In this document: one piece after another, positions 17,174 to 26,497 of the stretch | Position numbering within the stretch: position 1 is the stretch's first letter | How the letters are laid out: every line of letters starts with the position of its first letter | Source: Prochlorococcus sp. AG-402-K21 | GTDB lineage: Bacteria > Cyanobacteriota > Cyanobacteriia > PCC-6307 > Cyanobiaceae | NCBI GenBank assembly: GCA_003216775.1 | Contig: QCII01000008.1 | Location: forward strand, 1-64,000 | Direction: 5' to 3' | Length of the DNA stretch: 64,000 nt | The notes under the pieces: model-generated | Databases searched by the model: none | Told to the model about the DNA's origin: nothing | Seen by the model: only the letters and a program-made list of their open reading frames with translations | Position numbers and translations under genes: made by a program

Positions 17174-18874
17174 ATGACAAAAAAAACTACTGATATTGAA
17201 AAGTTTCAATATGATCATATATTTAATTTAATCTTAGGTATTTTCAAATTCAATGAAAGAAAATATGGTAATTTCGTAAAAGATACAATAAGGATCTTAT
17301 TAGAGTTTGAAAAAAACGGTGAAACTATTATTGATGTAGATAATAGTTTAATAATCTTTGAAATATTAGAAGATGGCTGGCCCAATAAACATCTAGAGGT
17401 TCTAAAAAATATAGGCTTGATAGGCTCTCTTAATTCTCCATTTTTCTTATTAGAAAGAAAATTATCCCTTGCAAAATGGTCAATAAAGATACAAAGAGTT
17501 ATTAATTCATTTTTAAAAAAAATAGATACTGATATTTTAAATAATTCGATAATTTATGAAGATGATAATAAAATTGATCAAATTAAAAATATATTTAAAT
17601 ATTCAAATTTAGTTTTCCTTCAAGGAGGACCAGGCACAGGTAAAACAACTTTAATAATAAATTTAATACTAGAACTCCTTCGAATTGATAACTTTTTAAA
17701 TATTGGTTTGTCAGCTCCAACGGGTAAAGCTACAGCTCGTCTAAAAGAATCTCTTAATTATAAAAATATTTCTTTTGGCGAATTACTAGATCAAATAGAA
17801 TTTCAAACTTTACATAGATGGATTTTAAATTCTCAAAATAAATCTCTTAAGTTGAAATTTAAACTTAAAGAACTTGATATTTTCATAATTGATGAAATGT
17901 CAATGGTTAATATCGATTTGATTGAATCAGTTTTAAGTTTACTAGCAAAGGACTGTAAGATTATTTTGGTTGGAGATAAAAATCAATTGTCCCCTATAAA
18001 TAACTGTTCTATTTGGAATTATTTGTTTGAATATTGTGAAAATAGTGCAATTAAATCTTGTGTAGTAAATTTAAATAAAACTTATAGAAATATTGGAGAT
18101 GTAGCATTAATTAGTAGTTTAATTTTTAATAATGATTATTTCTCACTTAATCAAAAGATAAAAGAATTAGAAAAAGGAAATAAATCAAAAGAAGTTACTA
18201 TTACAAAAAGTAGAGAAAATGATATTCCAAAAGATCTATATTTTTCAATTATAAGTCATTTAAATAATTTAAATCTTTCAACTTCAAATTTAAGTAAAAA
18301 AAAATATATATTTCATGAGGGTATTGATAATTTATTGCTTACTGAAAAAGATTTAGTAGATAAGATATTTCTGGATTTGCAAAGTCACTTGATTTTATGT
18401 GAAAAAAATTCTGGAATATGGAGTGTTGAATATTTGAATGAAATTGTTTTTGGTCAAAAAAAACCATATGACCTCAAAACTCTTAACGAGGGTGTTCCAA
18501 TCATGTGTACAAAAAATAATAATGAACTTGGATTGTCAAATGGAGATATCGGAGTACTTATAGGTTTAAAAAATGAAAGAAAATATCTTTTTAGAAAATT
18601 TAATGATAATAATGAAGAGATTGTTTCATTATTTGATCCATCCAATTTAGAAAATGTTGTGCCTGCAATAGCTATTACTATTCATAAATCTCAAGGAAGT
18701 GAATCTGAGAAAGTAAGCATTTTGTGGTCACAAAAATATAGAAGAAATCAATATAAGATGGAACTGAAAAAAGAAGATGAAAATATCTTTTGTAGAGATA
18801 ATTTTGAAAGAAGGTTACTTTATACTGCTGTTACAAGATCGAAAAAATTTCTAGATATATATTATTTAAATTAA
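17174..18874 (+). CDS. recD: RecD helicase subunit of exodeoxyribonuclease V
   Basis: A 566-residue SF1B helicase starting one base after the recB stop, suggesting translational coupling. Walker A is LQGGPGTGKTTLIINL (about residues 149-164), then SAPTGKATARL, the motif II region IDEMSMVNIDLI, GDKNQLSPI and the late motifs AITIHKSQGSE and LYTAVTRSKK. RecD is the fast 5'-3' motor of RecBCD and controls nuclease activity. Length is slightly shorter than the enterobacterial protein. Composition is very A/T-rich, as in the rest of the operon. Confidence 0.95.
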   Translation: MTKKTTDIEKFQYDHIFNLILGIFKFNERKYGNFVKDTIRILLEFEKNGETIIDVDNSLIIFEILEDGWPNKHLEVLKNIGLIGSLNSPFFLLERKLSLAKWSIKIQRVINSFLKKIDTDILNNSIIYEDDNKIDQIKNIFKYSNLVFLQGGPGTGKTTLIINLILELLRIDNFLNIGLSAPTGKATARLKESLNYKNISFGELLDQIEFQTLHRWILNSQNKSLKLKFKLKELDIFIIDEMSMVNIDLIESVLSLLAKDCKIILVGDKNQLSPINNCSIWNYLFEYCENSAIKSCVVNLNKTYRNIGDVALISSLIFNNDYFSLNQKIKELEKGNKSKEVTITKSRENDIPKDLYFSIISHLNNLNLSTSNLSKKKYIFHEGIDNLLLTEKDLVDKIFLDLQSHLILCEKNSGIWSVEYLNEIVFGQKKPYDLKTLNEGVPIMCTKNNNELGLSNGDIGVLIGLKNERKYLFRKFNDNNEEIVSLFDPSNLENVVPAIAITIHKSQGSESEKVSILWSQKYRRNQYKMELKKEDENIFCRDNFERRLLYTAVTRSKKFLDIYYLN

Positions 18875-18979
18875 ATTTTATTTTTGAGAAATTATTAATA
18901 TTTTAACCCCAAGATGTTAGATTAATATTTCGGCTCTGAAAGGCTAGTCAACAATTTAAGTAAATTTAGATGTTTGTTG

Positions 18980-19008
18980 AATGCCTAATCAGAAGATCAT
19001 TGGGCATT
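18980..19008 (+). promoter_or_regulatory. Hairpin just before the helicase start codon
   Basis: AATGCCTAA (18980-18988) can pair with TTGGGCATT (19000-19008) along nine base pairs, one of them a G-U pair in RNA, with an 11-base loop. The 3' arm ends four bases before the ATG at 19013, covering the place where ribosomes would bind. A translational-control element is inference. Confidence 0.45.
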
Positions 19009-19012
19009 TAAA

Positions 19013-20788
19013 ATGGCTTTAAAAAAAGATAGTAAATCGAATGGTAATGAGCAGGAAAATTCTCATAATGATGTTCCCCTTCTTGAGTTAAAAAAATTAG
19101 AGAACAAAACAGAAATTGAATCTCAACCACTTGAAGTATCCAAAGGAGATGATAAAAATGGATTTTTCGATTTTGGGTTTAATCAATCTATCTTAAATTC
19201 GCTAAGAAATAAAGGATATAAAAATCCAACTCCTATCCAAAAAGCAGCAATTCCAGAACTAATGTTAGGCAGAGATTTATTAGGCCAAGCTCAAACTGGA
19301 ACAGGTAAGACTGCAGCTTTTGCGTTGCCATTAATAGAAAAACTTGCGGATAATAAAGAATTAAACGCCAAGGTTTTAGTTATGACTCCTACAAGAGAGT
19401 TGGCAACTCAAGTGGCAGAATCTTTTAAAAGTTATAGTTCTGAATCTAGTAATTTTAAGACAGTAGCAATATATGGAGGTACCGATTATCGAAATCAAAT
19501 TTCTGCATTGAAAAGAAAAGTTGACGTAGTAGTTGGAACCCCTGGCAGAATAATGGATCATATAAGACAGGGAACTTTTAAAATTAACAGCATAAATTGT
19601 CTTGTTTTAGATGAGGCTGATGAAATGTTAAATATGGGTTTTCTTGAAGATATTGAATGGATAGTAGATCAACTTCCGGAAAATAAACAGATGGTGTTGT
19701 TTTCAGCAACAATGCCTAATGAGATTAGAAACATAGCAAAAAAATATCTAAATGATCCTGCCGAAATATTAATCAAAAGTGTTAAAAAAGAAACTCAATT
19801 AATTTCGCAAAAATTTCTATTTGTACAAAGGCATCATAAGTTAGATGCTTTAAAAAGAATATTAGAACTCAATAACGAGGGAGTAATAATTTTTGTAAGG
19901 ACAAAACTTCTTACTACTTCAATAGCTGAAGCTCTAGAGAATTCAGGTCATACTGTGGCAGTACTTAATGGAGATATACCTCAAAATCAAAGAGAAAATA
20001 CTGTAGATAGATTAAAAAAAGGATTTATTGATATCCTTGTCGCAACTGATGTTGCAGCTAGAGGTTTAGATGTTGAGAGGATAAAACTAGTTGTTAATTA
20101 CGATTTTCCTTTTGATAAGGAAACATATACTCATAGAATTGGAAGAACTGGAAGGGCGGGCAGATCTGGAGAGGCAATTTTATTTGTTAATCAAAGAGAA
20201 AAACATTTTCTAAGAAACTTAGAAAACTCAACAAGAACTAAGATTGAAGAAATTAATATTCCAAGTAATAAAATAATAAATGAAAAAAGGATGGAGAAAC
20301 TTATAGAGAATGTTAATGAGAGTTCTTTAGATAAAGAAGAAAATGAGGAAAATAAAGCTTTGATTTTTGATGTACTAGATAATTTAAAAGAAAAACACTA
20401 TATGGATGACTCAAACATTGCAATGGCGGCGATTAATTTAGTAATAGGTAATAAAGCATTTTTTGTTAATGAAGATGATTCTTGGATTCATAAACAAAAT
20501 AATACTGATCGAAATAGATCAAATAGAAATGGTAATAATCGTATGAGGAATTCAAATAGAAGAAATAATTATCAAAATGATTCTTTTGAAACCTACAAAT
20601 TTAACTTTGGTAAATTTGATGGGGTTAGAGTTGCAAATATTATATCCTCAATCTGTAATTCAACTAATATAAATGGTAGGTCCATAGGTAAGATACAGAT
20701 TTTTAATGATTACAGTTTGGTTGACTTACCAAAAGATCTTCATAGAGAAACTAAAAATAAATTAAAAAAAATTAAGGTCAGAAACTAG
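19013..20788 (+). CDS. deaD: DEAD-box ATP-dependent RNA helicase with C-terminal DbpA-like domain
   Basis: A 591-residue RNA helicase. Residues 1-50 are a polar, acidic leader. The core then shows the Q motif (NPTPIQKAAIP), motif I AQTGTGKTA, Ia PTRELA, II VLDEADEML, III SAT, and the C-terminal lobe motifs ARGLDVERI and HRIGRTGRAG. An Asn/Arg-rich flexible linker lies around residues 495-520 (TDRNRSNRNGNNRMR). It is followed by a DbpA-type RNA-binding domain (FNFGKFDGVRVANIISSI). Such proteins unwind structured RNA in ribosome assembly and mRNA decay, often at low temperature. It is preceded by a 138-base leader with a hairpin at the start codon. Confidence 0.95.
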   Translation: MALKKDSKSNGNEQENSHNDVPLLELKKLENKTEIESQPLEVSKGDDKNGFFDFGFNQSILNSLRNKGYKNPTPIQKAAIPELMLGRDLLGQAQTGTGKTAAFALPLIEKLADNKELNAKVLVMTPTRELATQVAESFKSYSSESSNFKTVAIYGGTDYRNQISALKRKVDVVVGTPGRIMDHIRQGTFKINSINCLVLDEADEMLNMGFLEDIEWIVDQLPENKQMVLFSATMPNEIRNIAKKYLNDPAEILIKSVKKETQLISQKFLFVQRHHKLDALKRILELNNEGVIIFVRTKLLTTSIAEALENSGHTVAVLNGDIPQNQRENTVDRLKKGFIDILVATDVAARGLDVERIKLVVNYDFPFDKETYTHRIGRTGRAGRSGEAILFVNQREKHFLRNLENSTRTKIEEINIPSNKIINEKRMEKLIENVNESSLDKEENEENKALIFDVLDNLKEKHYMDDSNIAMAAINLVIGNKAFFVNEDDSWIHKQNNTDRNRSNRNGNNRMRNSNRRNNYQNDSFETYKFNFGKFDGVRVANIISSICNSTNINGRSIGKIQIFNDYSLVDLPKDLHRETKNKLKKIKVRN

Positions 20789-20797
20789 TCATAGAAG

Positions 20798-21079
20798 ATG
20801 AAAGCTAGCAAATATAAATTCTTTATTTTTGTGAATCTAATGATTCTATTCAACTCTTTTAATAATTATTATTTAGCTCAAACGAAACAAAATTCAATCA
20901 TAAAATTATTTTGTCTTCAGAGTGTCAAAGAGGAGATGATGAAAGCAGAAATAGAATATAGTGAGGATATTGCGAATCAAACTTGCGCATGTTACTACGA
21001 AGAATTTACAAAAACTGCTAGTCATCAAGATGCAAAAACAAAATGTAAATTAGAAACTCAAGCAAGTTTTAAATCATAA
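20798..21079 (+). CDS. Small exported Cys-containing protein, function unknown
   Basis: A 93-residue protein with a probable signal peptide (MKASKYKFFIFVNLMILF, cleavage perhaps after residue 30 at LAQ). The mature part holds four Cys (FCLQS, TCACYY and KCKLE), which could form two disulfides outside the cytoplasm. It starts 9 bases after deaD and ends 23 bases before the ABC exporter, so it is probably part of the same transcript. I recognise no family. The regularly spaced cysteines and helical content resemble small periplasmic proteins. Confidence 0.65.
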   Translation: MKASKYKFFIFVNLMILFNSFNNYYLAQTKQNSIIKLFCLQSVKEEMMKAEIEYSEDIANQTCACYYEEFTKTASHQDAKTKCKLETQASFKS

Positions 21080-21102
21080 CGGAAAAATCTAATTGTTATT
21101 TT

Positions 21103-22875
21103 ATGAGATATAAGAATAATCAAAATCCAATAATAAGACTTTATTTGAATCTTATTGAAGAAAGAAGATTACTTTTTTTTGCTTTTTTTAGTTCCATAAT
21201 TAATAAAATATTAGATTTAGCCCCCCCTGTAATAATTGGTCTTGCGGTAGATATTGTTGTAAAGGAACAGGATTCGTGGATTGCAGGTTTTGGCATAAGA
21301 GAAGTTCCAGCACAATTAATTTTCCTTGCATTTGCATCAGGAATAGTTTGGTCTGGTGAATCTTCTTTTGAATATTTATATTCGGTTTTATGGAGGAATT
21401 TGGCTCAGATATCTCAACATAACTTAAGAATTAAAGCTTATGAACATATACAGGATTTAGATATGGATTTTTTTGAAAATGATAATACTGGAAGACTTTT
21501 ATCTATTTTGAATGATGATATAAACCAACTTGAGAGATTCCTTGACCAAGGGGCTAATCAGATTATTCAGCTCTTCATAACGGTCTCAATAATTGGCGGC
21601 ACGATGATTTTTGTGGCCCCAAAAATTGCTTTATTTGCCTTTTTCCCTATCCCAATTATATTTTTAGGATCAATTAACTTTCAAAGGAAGCTTGCTCCAA
21701 AATACAAAGATGTAAGAAATAAAGCTGGACTGTTGGCGTCAAGACTTAATAATAATTTAAGTGGAATTTTGACTATAAAAAGTTTTACTAAAGAAAAATG
21801 GGAACTTAATAGATTAAATAAAGAAAGTCTCGCTTATCAAAGAAGTAATAAGGCTGCAATCCAATTATCTTCAGCATTTATTCCCCTTATAAGATTCGCA
21901 ATATTATTTGCTTTTATATCAATTCTATTAATTGGAGGTTTTCAAACTTGGAATAAGATGCTTAATGTAGGCACCTATAGTTTTTTAGTATTTATTACAC
22001 AAAGATTATTGTGGCCTTTAACTACTTTGGGACATGTTTTAGATGATTTTCAGAGATCTATGGCATCAATAGATAGAGTAATTGATCTTATAGATACCCC
22101 TATAAAAATAAAAGATGGAAAAATAAAAATTGAACCTAAAGATACCAAAGGAGAAATAATTTTTAATAATGTAAATTTTAATTATCCTGGAAGAGATTTA
22201 ACTTTAAAAAATATAAATTTCAAAATTGAAAATAATTCAACATTAGGAATTGTTGGTTTAACAGGGTCTGGGAAAAGTACCATAATAAAACTACTCCTTA
22301 GAATTTATGATAGTAATAATGGCTCAATAACCTTGGATGGCATTTCTATTAAAGAAATAAATTTGAGGGATTTAAGAAAGTGTATATCTTTAGTAAGTCA
22401 AGAGACCTATTTATTTCATGGTAGTGTTCAAGAAAATATTGCCTATGGCTCAATCAACCCAAGTTTTAAAGACATCATTAAAGCTTCAAAGATTGCGGAA
22501 GCTCATGAATTTATTGAAGAATTACCAGATGGTTATAAAACTATAGTGGGAGAAAGGGGCCAAAAGCTCTCAGGTGGACAACGTCAAAGAATTGCCTTGG
22601 CTAGAGCTGTTTTAAAGGATGCTCCAATATTAATATTAGATGAGGCTACAGCCTCAGTTGATAATGAAACAGAGGCTTTAATTCAAAAATCATTATTTAA
22701 AATTACAAAAGAAAGAACTACTATAGTAATAGCTCATAGATTAAGCACTGTAAAAAATGCTGACAATATTATTGTTATTGATAAAGGTAAAATAGTTGAA
22801 TGTGGAAAACATGAAAACCTATTAGAGCAAAACAAAATATATGCTGATTTGTGGAATGTTCAAGTAGGTATTTAA
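21103..22875 (+). CDS. MsbA-type ABC exporter (fused membrane and ATPase domains)
   Basis: A 590-residue half-transporter. Residues about 15-320 are the exporter membrane domain with six helices, including the coupling region FFENDNTGRLLSILNDDINQLERF. The ATPase domain follows: Walker A GLTGSGKSTII (about 384-394), Q-loop SLVSQETYLFHGSVQENI, signature LSGGQRQRIALARA, Walker B ILILDEATASVD and H-loop AHRLSTV. It should act as a homodimer exporting a lipid, peptide or drug-like substrate. Substrate cannot be judged from sequence. A run of seven C occurs near 21222. It converges on psbP. Confidence 0.93.
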   Translation: MRYKNNQNPIIRLYLNLIEERRLLFFAFFSSIINKILDLAPPVIIGLAVDIVVKEQDSWIAGFGIREVPAQLIFLAFASGIVWSGESSFEYLYSVLWRNLAQISQHNLRIKAYEHIQDLDMDFFENDNTGRLLSILNDDINQLERFLDQGANQIIQLFITVSIIGGTMIFVAPKIALFAFFPIPIIFLGSINFQRKLAPKYKDVRNKAGLLASRLNNNLSGILTIKSFTKEKWELNRLNKESLAYQRSNKAAIQLSSAFIPLIRFAILFAFISILLIGGFQTWNKMLNVGTYSFLVFITQRLLWPLTTLGHVLDDFQRSMASIDRVIDLIDTPIKIKDGKIKIEPKDTKGEIIFNNVNFNYPGRDLTLKNINFKIENNSTLGIVGLTGSGKSTIIKLLLRIYDSNNGSITLDGISIKEINLRDLRKCISLVSQETYLFHGSVQENIAYGSINPSFKDIIKASKIAEAHEFIEELPDGYKTIVGERGQKLSGGQRQRIALARAVLKDAPILILDEATASVDNETEALIQKSLFKITKERTTIVIAHRLSTVKNADNIIVIDKGKIVECGKHENLLEQNKIYADLWNVQVGI

Positions 22876-22891
22876 TATAAAATTTCTAAAA

Positions 22892-23449
22892 CTATATTAG
22901 AAAGTTAAATGATTCAATTACATTACTAAACATTCCATCAACTTTATTCCATCTTTCTTCATTTGTTCCTACAGCAAAAGTATAAAGTGTTCCTCTATCA
23001 ATTACGACAGTAGCTAGTTCGTGTCTGGCTTGTTCATTTAAATTTAATTCATACTCTAAATCGTAGAAAATATGATTGGATGCCTCCCTCTTATAAGCAT
23101 TTATAAGTTTTACCTCTCTGCCCGAACCTTCGGGAGCAATGACTTTATCAATTAAAGTTTGACCTACTTCACTCGGACTTCCTAATTGCTCTAATTGAAC
23201 TTCTTTATTTACATCAGAAATTACTAAACTTAATGTTTCATTACTATTGATTAAATCATGATAAATAATTTCAGGACCTCCATCGACTTTTACTCTGGTC
23301 CATCCTGTTGGATATAAAAAGGCATATCTTCCATCTGGGCTTTGATAAGCTTCTAATCCTGCATTGAGACCTCCACTACAAGCACTAAGTGTTAAACATA
23401 AAAAAATTAAAAATAAATATTTGAAAGGGTTAAATTTAATATTTTTCAT
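22892..23449 (-). CDS. psbP: CyanoP, PsbP-like photosystem II lipoprotein
   Basis: A 185-residue protein with a lipoprotein signal: basic start, hydrophobic FLIFLCLTLSAC and lipobox LSAC with Cys at residue 24. The mature part has the PsbP-fold opening YQSPDGRYAFLYPTGWTRVKVDGGPEIIYHD (quoted in parts: SPDGRYAFLYPTGW, KVDGGPEIIYHD), then LGSPSEVGQTLIDKV and FAVGTNEERWNK. CyanoP is lipid-anchored on the lumenal side and helps early photosystem II assembly. The gene is transcribed towards the ABC exporter and is divergent from recR. Confidence 0.92.
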   Translation of the reverse strand: MKNIKFNPFKYLFLIFLCLTLSACSGGLNAGLEAYQSPDGRYAFLYPTGWTRVKVDGGPEIIYHDLINSNETLSLVISDVNKEVQLEQLGSPSEVGQTLIDKVIAPEGSGREVKLINAYKREASNHIFYDLEYELNLNEQARHELATVVIDRGTLYTFAVGTNEERWNKVDGMFSNVIESFNFLI

Positions 23450-23552
23450 TTTGTTTGAAATTTCTAACTAAAAACATAATAAGACATTAAAAGCAAACAA
23501 TTATGGCAATTCATAATTTTGCGTCTAAATTATCTCTAGAAATAGTTTAATT

Positions 23553-24152
23553 TTGATTACTTATACTAAACCGCTTTCAAAATTAATTGGTCATTTTGAG
23601 AAATTCCCAGGGATTGGTCCAAGAACAGCTCAAAGATTAGCCCTCTTTATTTTAAAACAACCTGAAAGTACAATTAAGGATTTTTCAAAGGCTCTTTTAG
23701 AAGCTCGTAGTAATGTTGGAAGTTGTAAAAAATGCTTCAATTTGACCTCAGAAGATGAGTGTGAAATTTGTAGAAATACTGAAAGAAACCAAAAACTAAT
23801 CTGTGTAGTAGCAGAAACCAAAGATTTGCTTGCTTTGGAGCGGGCCAGAGAATTTAAAGGGGTTTACCATGTTATTGGTGGTTTAATATCTCCAATGGAT
23901 TCTGTTGGCCCTGAACTCTTAGAAATAAGAAGCTTGGTAGAAAGAGTTAGTAAGTCTGAAATAGATGAGATCATATTGGCATTGACCCCCAGTGTTGAGG
24001 GAGATACAACAAGTCTTTATATCGGAAAATTGTTAGCTCCTTTTACTAAAGTTACGAGGATTGCATATGGCCTCCCAATGGGAAGTGAACTTGAATATGT
24101 TGATGAAGTTACACTTGCAAGGGCCTTAGAAGGAAGAACAAAGCTAAATTAG
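23553..24152 (+). CDS. recR: Recombination protein RecR
   Basis: A 199-residue protein with the RecR domain order: helix-hairpin-helix region [20 protein letters not shown] (residues 9-28), a four-cysteine zinc finger ([12 protein letters not shown]), a Toprim domain with [13 protein letters not shown] and [13 protein letters not shown], and the Walker-B-like tail [19 protein letters not shown]. RecR acts with RecO/RecF to load RecA on gaps. The start is TTG. lipA begins 3 bases after the stop, so the two genes form an operon. This adds the gap-repair route to the RecBCD break-repair genes upstream. Confidence 0.95.
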   Translation: MITYTKPLSKLIGHFEKFPGIGPRTAQRLALFILKQPESTIKDFSKALLEARSNVGSCKKCFNLTSEDECEICRNTERNQKLICVVAETKDLLALERAREFKGVYHVIGGLISPMDSVGPELLEIRSLVERVSKSEIDEIILALTPSVEGDTTSLYIGKLLAPFTKVTRIAYGLPMGSELEYVDEVTLARALEGRTKLN

Positions 24153-24155
24153 ACA

Positions 24156-25055
24156 ATGAGAGAAAATAATCTAATCAAGAAAGAAAAAATCTTAAGACTC
24201 CCTTCATGGATTAAATTTCCTATTAGTAAAGCTTCAGAGTTCGAAAAAATACAAACACTCATCAAAAAATCAAATATTCATACTATTTGTGAAGAAGCAA
24301 GATGTCCAAACAGAGCAGAATGTTATGCCTCAGGAACAGCCACTTTCTTATTGGGTGGATCGATATGTTCTCGTTCTTGTGCTTTTTGTCAGGTAAATAA
24401 AGGTAAACCTAGTTCTATCAATATTAATGAATGTACTCAAGTTGCTGAAGCAGTAAAAGTACTAAATTTGAAATATGTTGTTTTGACATCTGTAGCTCGA
24501 GATGATCTTCCTGATCATGGCGTAAATTTATTTATATCTACAATTGATGAGATTAGGAAAATTGATTCAACAATAAAAATAGAAGTTTTGACTCCTGATT
24601 TATGGGGTGGGGGCAAAAATTTTGATGAAACTAATAACCTTCAGACAGAAAGATTGAAGATGATTTTAGGAAAAGATCCAATTTGCTTTAATCATAATCT
24701 TGAAACTGTTGAAAGATTGCAAAAAGAAGTTAGAAGAGGTGCAAATTACAAAAAATCCCTAAGTTTATTAAAAAAGTCAAAAGATTTTGCTCCTCATATT
24801 CAAACAAAATCAGGAATTATGTTAGGACTTGGTGAAACATTAGATGAAATAAAACATACAATTTATGATCTAAAAAAAATAGATTGTGATCAAATTACAA
24901 TAGGCCAATATTTAAGACCCTCATTAAATCATTTGGAAGTTAAGAAATATTGGGATCCTTCAGAGTTTGAATATATATATTACTTCTCTAAGCAATTAGG
25001 ATTCAAGAAAGTATCTTCTGGCCCCTTAGTTAGAAGTAGTTATCATGCGGGTTAA
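24156..25055 (+). CDS. lipA: Lipoyl synthase LipA
   Basis: A 299-residue radical-SAM enzyme inserting two sulfur atoms into the octanoyl group on lipoyl domains. The auxiliary cluster cysteines are in CEEARCPNRAEC, and the radical-SAM cluster is in CSRSCAFC. The family's C-terminal serine motif RSSYHAG closes the protein, and SVARDDLPDHG and DHNLETV-type segments (FNHNLETVERL) are present. Length is normal. It shares an operon with recR (3-base gap). The gene converges on the minus-strand operon ending at 25082 without a clear terminator. Confidence 0.96.
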   Translation: MRENNLIKKEKILRLPSWIKFPISKASEFEKIQTLIKKSNIHTICEEARCPNRAECYASGTATFLLGGSICSRSCAFCQVNKGKPSSININECTQVAEAVKVLNLKYVVLTSVARDDLPDHGVNLFISTIDEIRKIDSTIKIEVLTPDLWGGGKNFDETNNLQTERLKMILGKDPICFNHNLETVERLQKEVRRGANYKKSLSLLKKSKDFAPHIQTKSGIMLGLGETLDEIKHTIYDLKKIDCDQITIGQYLRPSLNHLEVKKYWDPSEFEYIYYFSKQLGFKKVSSGPLVRSSYHAG

Positions 25056-25081
25056 CTTTTTTAATTAAAGAGAGTTTCTTT

Positions 25082-25552
25082 TCAAGTTTTTTTAATATGG
25101 AAATACATTCCCCGTTCATAAGAGTACCTGCCCCCCCCCCAGACCAATCTTAATAAAAGATCGACTGGGCTAGAACCAACTTCTTTTACAATTTTGAATC
25201 CTATTAACTTGAAATATCTTACAAGTTTTTTACTATATCCTTCACTGTCAAAAATGGCTAGAAGTCTTGCTTTGTTGCTTGATTTTTTTTCAATTGCCCA
25301 AGCCATAGTTGTTGCCCATATTAATTCTGAAACAAAAGCGGGCGCTTTACTAAGGATTCTTAAAGTATCAAGCTGGATACCTTGTTTATTTAAATAAGTC
25401 CAACCTTTCATTTCGGCCCAAATCTTTATAATGTTATCTTTCTGTTCTGCTATAACGATTCTAAAAAAACATAGTCCAAGAGTTTCTCTAACTTGAATTT
25501 TAATTAATAATCCAATTTTTCTTGCTAATTTTTCTAATTCTTCAACTTTCAT
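25082..25552 (-). CDS. Conserved hypothetical protein with a G10 tract near its C-terminus
   Basis: A 156-residue soluble protein, last in the minus-strand operon after trhO (18-base gap). It starts MKVEELEKLARKIGLLIKIQ. It contains LDTLRILSKAPAFVSELIWA and TMAWAIEKKSSNKARLLAIFDS, then a helix-turn GYSKKLVRYFKLIGFKIV that resembles the end of GNAT acetyltransferase folds; I would not call it one. Ten consecutive G (plus-strand C at 25131-25140) encode Trp-Gly-Gly-Gly near residue 139. Slippage there would change the last 17 or so residues. No named family is recognised. Confidence 0.75.
   Translation of the reverse strand: MKVEELEKLARKIGLLIKIQVRETLGLCFFRIVIAEQKDNIIKIWAEMKGWTYLNKQGIQLDTLRILSKAPAFVSELIWATTMAWAIEKKSSNKARLLAIFDSEGYSKKLVRYFKLIGFKIVKEVGSSPVDLLLRLVWGGGRYSYERGMYFHIKKT
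25131..25140. repeat. Homopolymer run of ten C (ten G in the coding strand)
   Basis: Ten C in a row on the plus strand inside a minus-strand coding region. In a genome this rich in A and T such a run is very unlikely by chance and is prone to slippage in replication, transcription and sequencing. Confidence 0.95.
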
Positions 25553-25570
25553 AATTTTGGAAAATTAGTC

Positions 25571-26497
25571 CTAATGAATTTTATTTTTCTCCACTTTTGA
25601 TCTTTCTATCTGTTTTTGCCTTTCTTCAAATCTTTTTCTATCATTATCACTGAATTGATTTATGCAGAAATGACATTGAATACCCTCTCTATATTCTTTT
25701 CTTTTTTGATCTTGAATTGAAACTGGCATTCCACATGCATGACAAATTGAATAGGAACCTTTTTCTAATTCATGATCTAAAGCAACTCTTTTATCAAAAA
25801 CAAAACATTCACCTTCAAATAAGTTTTTTTCTTCTGGAATATCATCAAGGTATTGTAATATTCCGCCTTGCAGGTGATAAATATTTTTATAACCTTTCTT
25901 TTTTAGTAAACTTGTAGCTTTTTCGCATCTGATCCCTCCTGTACAAAACATTGCTATATTTGTAGAATTTTTATTTTCTAAGTGGGCATCTAAATGATCA
26001 TCTACCCACTTGGGAAATTCGCTAAAGTTTCTTGTATTTGGGTTTATAGAATTCTGAAATGTTCCTATAGAAACCTCATAATGATTTCTAGTATCAATAA
26101 CTATTGTATTTTGATTTTTAATTAACTTATTCCAACTAGCTGAGTCAATATAAGTCCCCTTATCTTGTGAAGGATTTATTTTAGGGATACCCATTGTAAC
26201 TATTTCTTTCTTGATTTTTATTTTTAATTTTTTGAAGATTTTCTTTTTTGAAAAGGTTACTTTTATATTCAAATTTCTATTTTCTGTATACTTGTTAAGT
26301 AAATTGATAACGATATCAATTACATTTTTCTTAGCACAAATAGTTCCATTAATACCCTCACTTGCAAAAATTAATAAACCTGAAAGATAGTTTTCATTTT
26401 CGATATCTAATAATTTATTTTTGAGATCAAAAATTAAGTTTTCTTGAAATGGGAAGAAAGAATAAAGAGAAACTATTTTAAAATTGTCGCCTTTCAT
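25571..26497 (-). CDS. trhO: tRNA uridine-34 hydroxylase TrhO (rhodanese-like)
   Basis: A 308-residue YceA/TrhO-type protein. An N-terminal acylphosphatase-like region (about 1-95, with [16 protein letters not shown]) is followed by a rhodanese domain with [21 protein letters not shown] and the active Cys in [15 protein letters not shown]-terminal zinc-like four-cysteine segment follows ([16 protein letters not shown]). TrhO hydroxylates U34 in some tRNAs, the first step to 5-methoxyuridine-type modifications. The start overlaps the bioB stop by four bases (ATGA-type), indicating translational coupling within the lysA-cdaA-uppS-bioB-trhO operon. Confidence 0.93.
   Translation of the reverse strand: MKGDNFKIVSLYSFFPFQENLIFDLKNKLLDIENENYLSGLLIFASEGINGTICAKKNVIDIVINLLNKYTENRNLNIKVTFSKKKIFKKLKIKIKKEIVTMGIPKINPSQDKGTYIDSASWNKLIKNQNTIVIDTRNHYEVSIGTFQNSINPNTRNFSEFPKWVDDHLDAHLENKNSTNIAMFCTGGIRCEKATSLLKKKGYKNIYHLQGGILQYLDDIPEEKNLFEGECFVFDKRVALDHELEKGSYSICHACGMPVSIQDQKRKEYREGIQCHFCINQFSDNDRKRFEERQKQIERSKVEKNKIH

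Noticed and set aside
9874-18874. Idea that the A/T-rich block is a defence island or phage-derived
   Set aside because: The genes are full RecC, RecB and RecD homologues with no integrase, repeats or toxin genes around them; high A/T alone is not evidence of transfer.
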